DNA of 64,000 nt from Hericium rajendrae (GCA_033439255.1 CM065880.1:310001-374000); one strand, 5' to 3'. Counted from the first letter of the stretch, positions 1 to 12,316 are shown. The notes: a model not told the origin generated them from the letters alone. Program-made: numbers and translations.

Positions 1-2511
1 TAAAGCTCATTATTCTTGTTCGTCAACCACAGCCCCCGGTTCGTATCAAACACCTCCTTGCACAGCTCCGTGAAAAACTCCTTAAACACACCCCCCCCAT
101 CAATCCCCGCCTCGACCTCCCCAAACTGATCAATAAACTCAATCTCCAGGGGCTTCTTCAGATCCACGTTCCCGAGCTTATTGAACCCGTCCTCGCTGAT
201 GTGCCCGCGGCGCACCGCGATGCGCTGGCGGTTCCGGAAGCCGACGAAGCTGTGCCGGTCCACGCCGTGCGTCGCCATGTCGCTCTGCACGAAGCTCCGG
301 AAGATCGACACGCGCACGTCGAACGGGATCGCGAACGGGATGTTGTGCAGCACGCCGAGGCGCGGCGAGAGGAAGGAGATCTGCCGCTTCGTGAGCGGGC
401 GCGCGCCGACGGGCTGCAGCAGCTGCAGTTCTTCGACGCTGGGGGATAGGGCTGGTTAGATCGGGGAAGTGGATGGGGGGTGGAGGGACTTACACTGCGG
501 CTTCTACGAAGGAGTGGATTTCGGTTTGCGAGATCATGTGCCAGTGGTTGGGAGGGGTGAACGGTTTTCGCGAGCTGTGACACGGTCAGAAAGAGCACTG
601 TATGCGTAAGAAGCAGCACTTACTCCCTCGCATGGATGGCCTGCAAGCACCGCGTGATCTTCTCGCGCACGTCAATCCACTTCAGACTGAACCCAGGCAG
701 CGAGCCCTCCTGCACTCCCGCCTGATCTTCTCTCCAGTACAGAATGAACGCGATGTTGAGCAGTTGGCGCGAGAACGAGATGAGTTCGTCGAGCGATAGC
801 GGGTTGCGCGGGGCGTTGATCTCCCGTACCGAGGAGAAGAACTCGTCGTCGCCCATGGTAAGCAGCGCTTGGTTGTACAGATCCGTCAGAAGGAGCAACA
901 ACGGCCATTGCGACGCATGCGCTGGATCTGGGACGATGTAAGCGCATCAGTTCTGAGGGATCAAGTCCGGACGTACCCATCAGTGCCGCTGCACTGTCGT
1001 CCCGACCGAGGGGAGAGCTCCGGACATAGCCTCTGTACAGCTCGCGAATAAGCCCGCCGCCGGTCGACAGGACCGAGTTGGAGAGCACGCTGTCCGCGCG
1101 AGTAGGCCAGACGGTGCAGACGGAGAACAGGAAGTTGTAGAACAGCGGCCGATTGGTTGCTGGATGCTGCGTGACCGCTGATAGCGCCGAGATGTGTGAC
1201 GGCGATACCATCGTCTGAAGGCGTTTGAGCGTACGGCTGTCGAGAGCGGGCAGGGAGGGCAGCGGCGCGGTAGACGAGATTGTGAACAGGTCCGACGGGG
1301 CCTCTACCTCGGAATCAGAGTCGTCCGGGCGTTTGACCGCCTGGATTGAGGCTCCGGGCGTCGGAGGCTCCAGCGCGTGTGGGGGAAGGCTGTTCATGAG
1401 GGCTATGATTAGCTGAAGATACGTTTCGATAGCTGCGGGCGGTAATTTCGGATATCGCGGTGGTGCGAAGGCGAGGAGGTTGGAAATGACATGGACTTTT
1501 GATTCTAAAGGCAGGATGGAGACAAGATCGGGGATGAAGGGTGCGATTACGGATACAGATGACAGCGGTAAGCGTGCAGACAGCTCGGATAAAGATGACA
1601 GTGGAAGGCGGTTTGGGAGGAGGGGGAGGGGGAAGATGTGTTGAAACAATGCCAGGAAAGCTTGAGCGTACAAGTCGGGATATGAATCTGCAAAGTTGGA
1701 CAGTGGATGGGTGAGTAATGGAACCAATAATGGCAGCGATGGCGTCTTCTTCTCATCAATCGGCTGCGACAGCGAACGTCAGCTATGGAATGGACACATA
1801 AGAGATTGAGATACATACAATGTTGGAGAAAGCGGCGGACAGGTGCTTATAGTAGTCGTGCCGAAGGAGATGCCGGGTTATGTCGAGGCTCAATTCGGGG
1901 CCCTGTGGCCCAAGGACGGCGCTCGTTTTTGCCGTAGACAGCAACGCCCCCAGGATTCGAAGATGGTTTGGCGCGTTATGGGACCTAGGAGACTACATGC
2001 AGTACGAGGAACAGTGCTGTGGGATGGATGACTTACTGTGGTGAGTTCGCTACGGATTGCAGTAGGAGAACCGCGGCTTGACGTATTAGAACCAGCCAGC
2101 TCTCACGAGCTGGACCAGCTGCATTCTGAAGAAAGCGGTCTTCCGGGATGTCAAGACGACGCTGGTGAGAAGCACAGATGGACACGCACCTTCGCCGTCG
2201 TTAACCACGGTAGCAGACCACTGGCCGAGCATCTCCTCGTTCCCTGCGACGAGGACTAAACAGCGCAAGCCATCGAGTCCACGAATATCCTCCTGAAAGC
2301 GCGCTATCAGCCGCCGCCTGACGATCCTAGCTTCATGGGTACCCCGCCACCAGGCCTGTATCCGAAGGGCACTCTCCTGGCGCCTCCTGATATTCTGGCG
2401 TTCCGTGCGCTGGGCCTTTGCCTGGCTAAGGACCGCTTCATGGGAGCTGACCGACCTCGACCCGCCGAGGTTGATCTTTCTGCGTTTTTCGTCACCAAAT
2501 AGCGGAATCAT
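1..2511 (-). CDS. HUL5: HECT-type E3 ubiquitin ligase, HUL5/UBE3C family (C-terminus beyond window)
   Basis: The likely role is ubiquitin chain extension on proteasome-bound or misfolded proteins, as known for yeast Hul5 and human UBE3C. The N-terminus reads MIPLFGDEKRRKINLGG, the family signature, and is followed by an IQ-like segment (ESALRIQAWWRG). I start at 2511 because upstream in-frame Met residues precede no conserved sequence. A long helical middle region runs through about 1727-620. The HECT domain begins near HSFVGFRNRQRIAV and continues to VFDTNRGLWLTNKNNEL at position 1, so the catalytic cysteine lies outside the window. Introns can be seen near 2030-2170, 1740-1830, 900-1000 and 450-600. 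It is divergent from the membrane-protein gene to its right. The family call is firm and the exon borders are approximate. Confidence 0.88.
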
Positions 2512-2697
2512 GGGAGTGTGTAGGTAAGAGTGAAGGCGTACGCGTCCGGCGAGCATCCGCGACTGCTTAGAAGCGCCCATGCACGTGACATGCTATCTGA
2601 GCGCGACGATGAGGCTGTCCAGCAATTCCTGCCCAACAGATGCGCCCGTCGAGACCACAAGCCATGCCCGTTTCCCCCTCGTAAGGTATACCCAGCC

Positions 2698-4165
2698 ATG
2701 GAAATCCAAAAGCTGCCCAGCTACCCAGAGCGGCGCCTGCATTATCTGCACCTGCCGAGGCAAACAGGCACATTCCCGACATTATCCATTCCGGATATTC
2801 CGACGGTGACCGCTACTTCGCAGGGCAGCGACACAGGTACAGGGACTGCAAGCGCAACCCAGGACACGCAGAGTGGCGATACCCAGAGCCCTTCGCAAAG
2901 TGCATCCACACCTGCACCCACCTCGAATCCCCCCTCGGGTTCGTCTTCCAATGTCCAGAGGTACGCGCCCGTATCTCGCACACCGCAGTCAAAGTGCTCA
3001 CGCTACGTAGTGCCACCGACTCGTCGTCGGAGTCGGCCTCGCCATCCGCTACCCCTTCCCCCACACCGACGCCCACACCGACACCAATGACTTCAGATAC
3101 CTCCTCAACGCCCCAATCCAGTAGCTCTTCAGACACTCCCACACCCTCCTCCTCTTCCCCGACCCCGACCCCGACCCCGACTTCGACTTCGTCTCCCTCT
3201 CCTACCACCACCGACCCCGCATCGTCCTCAAGTCCAAGTTCCACAAGCGGCGTCTCCCTCACCACCTTCACCTCCTCCTTCGTAAGCGAAATCAACGGCA
3301 CCCCCACAACCGTACGTCCACCAGCGCGCCTCACCTACATATCACCCCGTGCTCACTAAACCCCCCCCAGATCGTAACCCCCATCGTCACCGCCCTCAAC
3401 ACCTCCCAGCCGCACTCCGCCGCCGCCTCCCGCCGCACAGGCATAATCGCCGGCTCCGCCATCGGCGGCGCCACCCTCCTCATCCTCGCCCTCGCCGCCC
3501 TCTTCTACGTCCGCCGCCGCGCCTCAAAGCAGACGCAGCGCTACGCCGCCCTCGCGCGCAAGCCCCCGCCCTCGCGCGCCGCCTTTCTCGCCGGCGAGGA
3601 CATGGACGGTCCGAGCGCCGCGAGGTACGGGGACGGTCCGAGCTCCGCGAGGTATGGAGAGTATGGGGACGGGGGGGACGGCGGGGGGGACGGCGGGCGG
3701 TACGAGCTGCCGCCGCGCCTGTTCCACGCGTCCGAGAGCGGCTCCGTGTTCCAGGAGGCCGTCTGGCCGCCCCCGATCCCGCTCGCGGACCCGCTCGCGT
3801 CCGGCGCCGACCTCGCGCGCATCGTCGACGACGTCATGGGCCCGCCGCCGAGGCTGCGCGGCGGCAGCTGGGACCCGGACCAGTCGTGCGACAGCCTCGC
3901 GCTGCAGCAGGCCGAGCACCCACACGCGCACGCGCAGGACCGCTCGTACGACTCGCTCGCGATGCGCGTCGGGCCGCAGCACGAGCACGCGCGGGACACC
4001 TCCGTGAGCTCGCAGACGGGCCTGCTGCCCCCAGGCGCCGGGTTCGCGCGCAGCCCGCTGGCCCTCACGCTGGCCAATCCGGACGCAGCGGGCCCCGCGA
4101 CGCCGCCTGCGAGCGCCAAGCCGTGGCTCGATCGCGCGCCGCACGCCGTGGGGCAGGCGCTGTAG
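2698..4165 (+). CDS. Ser/Thr/Pro-rich single-span membrane protein (SKG6/Mid2-like architecture)
   Basis: The likely role is a cell-surface or wall-stress-sensor-like protein, judged only from architecture. Exons join through an intron at about 2961-3010 and another at about 3311-3369. They give a low-complexity Ser/Thr/Pro ectodomain with PT dipeptide runs, then one transmembrane helix (GIIAGSAIGGATLLILALAA) followed by basic FYVRRR. The cytoplasmic tail is long, Gly/Pro/Ser-rich and very GC-rich, ending at 4165. The N-terminus is uncertain. The Met at 2698 is in frame but lacks a signal peptide, so a first exon at about 2530-2690 may be missing. The gene is convergent with a similarly built gene on the other strand. 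Function is unknown. Confidence 0.6.
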
Positions 4166-4496
4166 CGGGCCATACTCACCGTACTTGCTAACTATATCGG
4201 GGACGCTTTCTCTGGGCATTGGGCATTGGGCTCGCCGGACGTTTACGCTGTGCGCTGCTGGCTTTCTTGTTGTCGCTTCATACCCTGCACATTCGTTTTA
4301 TAACATACATATCACGCACGGACGAGTCGATAGACACTTGACGCTCACGCAGTGCAGAGTGCATTAGGAGTTCACGGATTATCACTGTAATAGGCTTAGG
4401 CTAACTACCACCTTGCGTCGTGAATAGCATACAAGCAGCGCAAAAGCTTACGCCCGCAAAAACAAAAAGTCATTAAAAACCCCCCTTCCCCCGCCT
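4166..4496. other. Convergent 3' intergenic spacer
   Basis: About 330 bp between two converging stop codons. It is AT-richer than its surroundings and presumably holds both polyadenylation regions. No gene or repeat is seen. Confidence 0.5.
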
Positions 4497-5999
4497 CTAC
4501 CGCTCGTCCGGCGGAATAGAATCATAGCTCGGCGGAATCTCCGTCGGCCCCTCGTCGCTCAGCCGCCCCGCATCGCGGTGCTGCACGTACGCGCCCTCGC
4601 CCTCCGCGGGGTTCGCGAGCGTGAACCCACCCGGCGCGCGCGCAGCCAGCGCCTCGCGCTCCTTCGCGCTGCGCGCGTGCCAGCTCGAAGGCGGCCCGCT
4701 CGAGCTCGCGGTCGGCGTCGGCGGGTACACCGACGCGTCCGAGCGCGGGTACTCGCTCGGGTCGCTCGCGCTCGCGCTCGGGTCCACCGGGCTCCCCGCG
4801 CCCGCGCCTGCCATGCCGGCTGCGAGCAGCGGCGAGCGCCCGCCGTTGTCGCGGTACTGCTGCATGCTCGTCGCGCCGCTCCCACTGCCGCCGGGGTCCG
4901 CGGGGTTGTAAGCATACGGCGTGACCTCCGCGCCCGCGAGGTCGACGGGGCCCGCGTCCGCGCCCGTGTGCCTTACGACGCGGTCCGGGTCGAAGTTCCC
5001 GTCGAAGTCGTCGCGCGCGCGGCGCCGCCGCCAGAGGAAGAGCAGGAGCGCGAGGAGCGCAAGCCCGCCCACGACGCCGCCGACGACGCCGCCGACGATC
5101 GCGCCGGTGTTGCTTGAGCTGCGGGTCGCGGCGGCTTGCGTTGGGCCGGGGATGATCTGTGTGGATTGGATGGTGGTGGTGAATTGCAAGCCGTTGGAGC
5201 CGGTGCCGCTGAGGGAGAGGGGGGGTGAGTTGGGGATGGGGAGGGGGTGGGGGGACGTACACTATGGTGGAGACGATGGTGGTGGCTGCGCCGGGCGCTG
5301 AGGTCGAGGGCGTGGCTGACGTTGACGGGAGCTGGGAGGAAGCTGGAGGGGCGGAAGACGTGGCTCCATTGGAAGAGCTTGCCGGAGGGGCGGACGCCGA
5401 AGGCGAGTCACTCGGACTCGGAGACGGAGAAGGGCTCGTGGCCGGTGTCGTGGACGTTGTGGGTGGGGAGGACGCCGGAGTGGTAGAGGGAGGTGCGCTG
5501 GAGGTCGGGGTCGGGGTCGGGGTCGGGGTCGAGGTCGAGATCGGGGCCGCAGAGGTGGATGGAGGACTTGAAGATTCGGCGTTGGAGGTAGGGGGCGAGG
5601 ACGAAGCTAGAGCGAAGATGCACAATCAGTTAAAGTTGCAGACTCGGGAAAAGAAAAGGAAAATAAAGAACCAGATGCGGATGTAGAAGATGCTGTCGAA
5701 GATGGAAGAGAAGGATTAGACGTTGTCGCTGGGGACGATAAAGACGTAGAAGAAGAAGATTCTGTCGTAGAAAGTGAAAAGACAGAGGATGAGATCGGGG
5801 CCGCAGATGAAACAGAAGAAAACGGAGAAGATAGGCTCGGTGACGACGAGGTCATGGAGATAAGAGCCGAGGACGAAAGAGCGGAAGTAGACGCAACGGT
5901 AGAAGATAGAGCACCTGAAGACGGCGACAAAGTACCTGAGGACGCTGTCGTCGCGGGAGTAGACGAGCTGGTCCCGGGCAGCGACGACAACGACGCCAT
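4497..5999 (-). CDS. Ser/Thr/Pro-rich single-span membrane protein (second copy of this architecture)
   Basis: Exon 1 (5999-5672) encodes almost only Ser, Thr, Ala and Pro. A phase-1 intron at 5671-5607 joins GCT in frame to a second Ser/Pro/Thr block with repeated PTPTPTPTPT. After another intron near 5190-5270 comes TTTIQSTQIIPGPTQ, then a helix GAIVGGVVGGVVGGLALLAL followed by LFLWRRRRARDD. An acidic, Pro/Ser-rich cytoplasmic tail ends in PPSYDSIPPDER. The ATG at 5999 has a good purine context (gaccATGg), but no signal peptide follows, so an upstream exon is possible. It faces the gene at 2698-4165 tail to tail and has the same design with little sequence identity. The PPSY near the C-terminus could be a WW/Nedd4-type docking site (inference). 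Confidence 0.65.
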
Positions 6000-7517
6000 G
6001 GTCGGCGTCGACGACGGAAGAGTAAGGGGCTCTCGGGCAATAGAAAACTCGGAATAGAGAAGAGGTTAAGGTCCCCAGGAATCAGCAGACATGAGCTCAG
6101 GACTGGCAGGGAGGGATGGGAGTGGGGAGAACAGGACAAGCAACGGGGCGCCAGCTCGATCGACCATACAAACAGGAATAGATAGGGGAACTTGGCGCTG
6201 CAGCGCATATCCGGGAACGAACGGACTCACCCTCACCCTGTCGCTTCACAGCTCCGCGCTCCATAACCTGGCTAATCGATGAGGTGAACGAGTGTGTAAC
6301 GGAATCGCCTCCAGTGTGTCGAGGTAAGAGAACACACCCGGGCCTTCCCACCGCCAAAACTTCAGGTGAGCTGCTCCACGTGCTCACCGCACCAATTTGC
6401 ACTGCATTCTCCACGTTCTCGCTGTCCTCTTTGTTCGTCCCATCGTTCCACTTTCCTCGAGACGACCTCGACTGTCGGCCCCCGACACGACCGAGCGTGA
6501 ACGCGCAGTTAGAGTAGTTCAGTTTATTTTGATTCAATTCAATCCTCTGCTCCCGACGGCGATCGTGATCGCACAACCCAATCCAACCCCCACGAACGGG
6601 TTAGGGCTAACATGTCGTCTCCACTTCACAACTCTTGGCGGCGCACTGGATACTGCGAGTCGCAAACGCAGGACAAGCTCATGCGATGTGCTGGCTGCCT
6701 CCCAGAAAACATTCCTCGGACACGAGGCGCATGTCGGGTGAACTGTGCCTGCGGCGAACATGTCGCCATCCCGTCCCGGCCCGTCTATTATCGGAGCACA
6801 CCCTCCTGCGAACGCTGAGTCCCCGACAATGGACCGCGTGCCTGCGCGCTGCGGCCGATACGATGTGTTTGAGGCTCGTTACACAGCAGCGTGGCGCTGC
6901 ACTCGCCGTTTCAGCCAAGAGATGATGATGATGGTCCTGCATGACGTCCGAGAGCTCTCCACAACGGCTGAGACCGGGAACGCGCTGTGCCTCATCGTTA
7001 TCGAACTTCGATAGATAGACACAAATGACCACTTCAACTTCAGACGTCTCTATCAGTCCGAACGACCCAAGGAAATCGAGGCCCGGCATAGCGTCACCGA
7101 CGTGCGTTTAGCTGACCTTTCCTGTCCACGTACATACCCAAGATCAACACGGCGCCGCAGGCATCTGTCGTCCAAGCCACTATTCCCGAGAACAATCACC
7201 CCGTCCTGGCTTCATTGCGACCTGCGACGCTTCGCAGGCGGCTATGTGACCCCTGGATCTGCCAGCTGCGAGGGCTTATCGCAGGCTGGCATGGACGTCG
7301 GACCCGGCAGGCGGCATCACCTCGTATGAGAAGTGAGCCTCGACTGTTCCCAGGGCCCCGGTGGAGCCGAACCAGCTCACCTGACGCGCAGCGTGGTCAT
7401 TACACGACATCCACACGGCGGCAGGAGAAGCAGCAGGACAAGCAGATATAGACGTACAGTACGATATCGACGCACAGGCCGCGAACCCACGACCCGACCA
7501 GCGATAAGCCCAAAATA
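6000..7517. other. Intergenic region, no gene recognised
   Basis: 1.5 kb between a divergent 5' end and the 3' end of an esterase gene. Open frames here are short, without domain-like composition or consistent splice signals. No RNA gene or repeat was seen. Confidence 0.4.
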
Positions 7518-8738
7518 TCACCCCCCCACCGCCCGCCTTACAAACCCCGCCGCCTCATCCCACAGCGCCCCATACTCCTCCCCCGCACCCACACAATAAT
7601 CAAACGAGTGCTCCGCGCCCTCCACCACGCGCAGCACCACCTCCACGCCCGCGCCCCTTAGCGCGGCCGCGAGCGCGCGCGACTCGGCGGGTAATACGGC
7701 GGTGTCGGCGCCGCCGTGCACGAGGAACGCCGGCGGCCACGCGCGCGAGACGTGCAGCTCCGGGAACAGCCCTCTTGCCTCCGCCGGCAGGAGGCGCACC
7801 ATTTCGCCTGGACGGGTGTCCTCCGAGTCCGCCAGGCGCAGGGCGGCGCTGAGCGAGGGCGCGTGCAGCCCGGTCAGGTAGTCGAGGAACGAGCCCTGCT
7901 GGATATACAGCCGCGCGAGCAGCATGCGCGCGGACGCGCCCTCCCCAGGCACGTCGTACACGAGCGGCGCGCCGCCCACCTGCGCTTTTGCTGCGCTCGC
8001 GGGGTAGAGCCACGCTGCGAAGGCGGCGTCGGACGCGTCGAGGAGCGGGCGCCCGCGGAAGAAGGGCGCCGTTTTCGGGCGGACGTAGTGCTGTGTCTGC
8101 GGGCTGCTAGGTGGGTGGGGTGTGTAAGGAGAAAGAGGGGGGGAGGGGGGCGTACGAGGAGGGCGCCGCCGAGGCCGTAGAGGGATAGGACGGCCTTGGG
8201 GCGCGGGGAGGCGTGCGTGGCGGCGAGGTATGCGCAGTAGGCGCCCGCGCTGGTGCCCGCGACCGCGATGCGCGCCGCGTCTACTCGAACGTTGAGTTGT
8301 GGATGTGATTCGCTATGGACTTGCGGTGCTACGCGGAGCGCGGTGTTGAGCGATGTGGAGAGGTAGGCGAAGAGCGCGTGGATGTCGGCGAGGATGTCGT
8401 GTGCCGTGGAGGGCGGGATGAGGCTGTAGTCCGCTGAGACGAAGGCGATGCCGGACGCGGTCGCGCGCTCTGTTTTGAATTGAGTTAGTTAGTGGTCGCG
8501 GGGGTAGATCGTATGTCAGAGCGAGCGGACCGTGCAGCCATTCTGGAAACCAGCTCGTGCGGTCTCCGACGGTGAGCCCGCCGCCGTGGAAGTACACGAG
8601 CAGCGGCACCGCCTCTGGATCCGCGCTGGATGTCCCGTCCGTGCCATCAGCTAAAGGTTGCTTAGGGGGGTAGAAGTCTAAGGACAGGGTGACGTCGCCC
8701 ACTTGCTTGTAGACGAAGGTGTAGGGTGGGGGCGCCAT
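7518..8738 (-). CDS. Alpha/beta-hydrolase fold-3 esterase/lipase (HSL-like)
   Basis: Predicted serine carboxylesterase acting on short acyl esters. Exon 1 starts MAPPPYTFVYKQVGDVTL at 8738 and carries the oxyanion-hole motif LVYFHGGGLTVGD. The second exon reads through IAFVSADYSLIPPSTAHDI to the nucleophile elbow VAGTSAGAYCAYLAA (GTSAG). An intron at about 8160-8100 follows. The last exon holds the acid residue in FLVHGGADTAVLP and the histidine in VEGAEHSFDYCVG, so the Ser-Asp-His triad is complete. Length is about 350 residues, normal for the family. There is no signal peptide, so it is probably intracellular. The substrate cannot be told. Confidence 0.85.
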
Positions 8739-9329
8739 GTCGGTCAGCAGGCGCACTAGGAGGGTATGGCGGCCGGGGTATATGTGCGGGCCAGGAGCAG
8801 CCCAAGAGATCGAGGCCAAGCGCGGATGGCGATGAGGCGATGAAGGTCAAGACGAAGGTCGCGTCGAGAGTCGGCATCCGTATGTTCAGTCTGAACCTGA
8901 CAGGAGGTCCGCTCATCTCGCAATATCCAAGATGCTGAGATGGTGGATAATCGGGATCGCCAAGAGCTAGTCTGGGTGCTGCATGTATTGGATGGCCCCG
9001 ATCGTTCTGTAGGAGTGAGCATTCGCAGTGCATCCATGATATGAACGTTAATCTTACGTCCGCCGAGCAACGGTTCCTCGGAAATTTGGACCCACGAGCC
9101 TGTGAGTCAACAGAGGACCCCCGAATATCCGCTTAGAGGTTCCATCCTAATGCGGACGTGTTTTTTTGGTTTTGTTCGCCACACAGAGAGAAAATCCTAG
9201 GCACAATTTGCCGGATGAGGTGGTGGATCAGGACATATTCACCCCTTCTGTTGATTTCCGCAGCCAAAATTCCCAAAATCCGCCGGAAAAGTCGTTTTTG
9301 CCCTCCCAGATGACCCCTTTTCCGTCAGC
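8739..9329. other. Intergenic, upstream of esterase gene
   Basis: About 590 bp. The last 90 bp contain GGCGGAAA-type fragments resembling the inner part of the adjacent transposon terminus. No gene is recognised. Confidence 0.35.
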
Positions 9330-9332
9330 ATT

Positions 9333-9412
9333 CACTGGAGAAACCCAAAAATATCATCCGCCGTTATCCGGCGGAAACAAGTCGTTTTCGCTCAATTTCG
9401 GCGAGATATCCA
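9333..9412 (+). repeat. Left terminal inverted repeat of the 1.5 kb element
   Basis: Starts CACTGGAGAAACCC and pairs with 10750-10829 on the opposite strand. It contains the short internal palindrome CCGCCGTTATCCGGCGG. Confidence 0.72.
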
Positions 9413-10749
9413 CCAAATCGCCGCCAGCGGATATTCGGCTGTTAGTAATCCTTTCGGCTTCATAACAGCCACCTTTTCGCTCGATTTCCACAGCGAAACC
9501 GCCAGCACCATTAGAGATCCCCCATTCCCCCTTCCCTTTGGGCCACCGTACTCGTTCAGAATCCATTTGTATACCCATTTGCTTCGCTTGAATATAGACC
9601 TATTGTACATCCACTATGTGCTAGAACCGTAACACAGTATCTATCTATCCCTGAGCCGTTATTCAAGCCCCCAATCCAACCCTGGTCTCGAGCAAACCAG
9701 TTTAGTAGGATACTGGCCACTCGTATTCAGGCCAGCATCCATCCGAAATGACTATGCTGGACTACCACAGGATCGTGGCTCAAAAGCGCTCACCGATGTC
9801 CCACTTCCTGCTGTACACCATAACAAGCAAATTTTTCGGACCCGCCCACCCTCGCCTCTCTGGGTCTTGCAGAACTTCAACGACGACGTAACGACAGCAT
9901 ATCTAAGCAATCATCATGAGCACCATGGAGTGGGCGCATAGTAAGAGACTCGACTCACCTAATAATTAGCTCTTCCCTCGTGTAAAGTCCTAAATATTAA
10001 GTTATCGTGCCGCGCTTGTGCATTCACCGTTCGACAAGGATAAGGTCATATCTCTGTATTTATGAGTGATTAGTTCAGTACGATACCATCACTCGCACCT
10101 GTTGCGCAAAGCAAGGCATTGCAGGGCTGGGCAGAAGACGTGTAAACCTGACTATATGCGCATATATGCGCTGCGAAGGGCCGTAAATACGACAGTCGAC
10201 ATGGCGATCATAGAGGACAATAAGGTTGGATTAAAGAATGTTGCAACATGCTCAGAAATGCCATGCAAAACTCACTGAATCCACATATCCTCACAGTTTG
10301 CACGATCCAGAACCCAACCACGACTCTTAACATCGGAGCTCTTCGCGAAGTCAAGGGTGCAATATCTTCATCGAGGTCTTGGAGTAGCTGAAGATAGTAA
10401 ATAGTAGTCAGATCCACTTAAATATGAGACTGAGACTGACGGATAGTCTAAACGACGAACGTCCTGTCTAAGGGCACAATGGCCGACGACGGCGAGAAGA
10501 TGAGTTGATCCTGGGAATTTATGAAGGCTTGAGATGGGATCAGTAGAGAGCTGTCAGATACACGAGGGAAAGCGGGAGGCAGCGCACTCGACGCCGAGCG
10601 ACATCGTGGTAAGAGGGAGAAGTACGACTTAGAAAGAAATCGGAGAACAAGGCAAGAACAAGACGCGACGCACGTCGCGACTTGCGCCGATGAAATTGCA
10701 TCACGCGTAAGCTGAAATCTGGCGAAAAGGGAGCCGATACGGAGGTAAG

Positions 10750-10829
10750 AGGGGATTTGGCGGATATCGCGCCGAAAGGACTTGTTTCCGCCGAATAACG
10801 GCGGCGGCTATTTTTGGGTTTCTCCAGTG
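10750..10829 (-). repeat. Right terminal inverted repeat of the 1.5 kb element
   Basis: Ends GGGTTTCTCCAGTG. It carries the same CGCCG...CGGCGGAAACAAGTC core as the left end, with substitutions and about a 9-base gap. Confidence 0.72.
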
Positions 10830-10832
10830 ATT

Positions 10833-11567
10833 ACGGATGGAACATATCTTCGAGTATTGAGGCCTGAGGGGTCCTGTCAACAGCCCCGGTGAAATGAAAG
10901 CAACCGCCGGGGTTATCGCACCGCTGAAATTGAGGCCATGCCGAGCCTTCCTCCGCCGCGGCCTCCTCCGTGCGCACAGTCCGTGCTGAATCTACCACAA
11001 ATCCCTCCACATCTTCTTGTGACTCCAGGAAGTTATTCGAGCAAGAAAGGGTTCAGCCGACGTCAGACGGCGCTTCACTAAGTACAGCAGCATCTTGTAC
11101 AGCAACCATCAACCAACCGTCAACCACTGTCATCTCGCAGCCGAGCGACGCATATGGTAGTGTAAATGGCCTTTTGGTTAGGAAGCATTCTGACTTTCTG
11201 GCTTGACATACTTAGGCTTCTATGTAGATGCGAGATCTCCGTATACATTTGCAGGTCATCTAGCATATCTCAGTTTGACGACTTGCGGGTTGAAATGAAA
11301 TCATTTAACTGATTTCCAGCCGATGATACTGCTCGGAGTCAACTGAGGGTATATGTACTGATAACCACGATTGCCACAATGCCTCCGAACTTCGCGACCA
11401 CAAGGGGGCTCTCTGAAGTATCCATCGCGGACGCAATGTCGGGCCCGCCCATGCCGAGCCATCCCAGTGCCCTGTGAACGGATGCACCGAACATCAGGCG
11501 CTGCGTCCCACGCTGTCAGAAGCACCTGTGCACGTACCGCATATGCATGGAATCGACCGGCCGCTAT
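10833..11567. other. Intergenic, no gene recognised
   Basis: About 730 bp of unremarkable sequence between the transposon and the 3' end of an ICMT-like gene. Only short open frames are present. Confidence 0.35.
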
Positions 11568-12316
11568 TCACAGCACACCCGGCACAACCCACCAGCGCAC
11601 CCTCTTCGCATAGCTTTCCCACTCGGACGTGAACGTCCGCCGCATCTCCGCGTCTTCTGCGTTCGCCCTGCGAACCACACACGCGAGGGCCCACGCCCAC
11701 CATGCGGTCCAGTACAGAATCACGCCCGCGCCTCCCGGCTGCACGAGCCCGCACTCCGTCAGCCCGCCGCCGCGCGTGAGCTGCGCCGTCGTGAGCCCGA
11801 AGACGAGCAGCAGCGAGCCGAGGTAGCTCGGATGCCGCACGTACGCGTACGGCCCGCTCGTCACGAGCTTGTGCCCGTCGCACACGGTGAGGTCGAACGT
11901 GAACAGCTTGCCCAGCGTCCGGAAGCAGGTGAGGCGGATCGCCGTGCCGAGGACGACCATCGCGACGCCTGCCAGGAATGGCGCTGTTATTTGGTGATGT
12001 GCGTGGAGATCGCTGATGGCCCCCGACAGGGGGAATGTGGATGGGATGGAGATGAATGTGGGGAGCACGGCGAGGACGTCGAGCGCGAGGCAGCCTAGGA
12101 TAAACGGTCGTTGTAGCTGAAGGGGCGTCTATCGTCAACGATTGCCTTCGATTAGCTCCGGAGGATACGCACTGCGAAGATGAGCGGGGCCATACGAAGA
12201 ATCCATATTTCATTGTTGTTGTAGAGGCCCTTGGCCGGCGTTTTGTTGGGCGGGGTCGTCGCAAGCTGCGTGCAGACGACCTCGACGAACACAAGCGCAG
12301 TTCGCAGGAGAGACAT
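11568..12316 (-). CDS. Isoprenylcysteine carboxyl methyltransferase-like membrane methyltransferase, paralogue 1
   Basis: Integral-membrane SAM methyltransferase of the ICMT/PEMT superfamily. Exon 1 starts MSLLRTALVFVEVVC at 12316. An intron at about 12173-12117 follows IFA, and exon 2 continues LQRPFILGCLALDVLAVLP. The conserved catalytic block is complete: CFRTLGKLFTFDLT, then HKLVTSGPYAYVRHPSYLGS (SAM-binding GPY.YVRHP.Y). The C-terminal part is EWESYAKRVRWWVVPGVL, matching family ends. Length is about 230 residues with several membrane helices. Housekeeping ICMT methylates prenylated CaaX proteins at the ER. Basidiomycetes often carry expanded copies of unknown substrate, and this one lies among secondary-metabolism genes. 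A TATATAAA box lies about 45 bp upstream of the start. Confidence 0.82.

Larger units (their letters stand above)
9333..10829. mobile_element. Non-autonomous CACTA (EnSpm/CMC)-type DNA transposon, about 1.5 kb
   Basis: The ends form imperfect terminal inverted repeats of about 80 bp. The left end reads CACTGGAGAAACCCAAAAA and the right end is its reverse complement, with further matches around CCGCCGTTAT and GGCGGAAACAAGTC. The sequence ATT flanks both ends (9330-9332 and 10830-10832), a 3-bp target-site duplication. CACT-starting termini with 3-bp duplications are the hallmark of CACTA elements. The inner 1.3 kb is AT-richer and has no long open frame, so there is no transposase and movement would need a helper. 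The TIRs differ at several sites and by a small indel, so the copy is not recent. Confidence 0.72.

Noticed and set aside
158-619. Arg/Ser-rich protein on the minus strand
   Set aside because: Frame shadow of the GC-rich HECT ligase exon.
3349-4219. Several long Arg/Ala-rich frames on both strands
   Set aside because: Shadows of the GC-rich cytoplasmic-tail exon of the single-span membrane protein.
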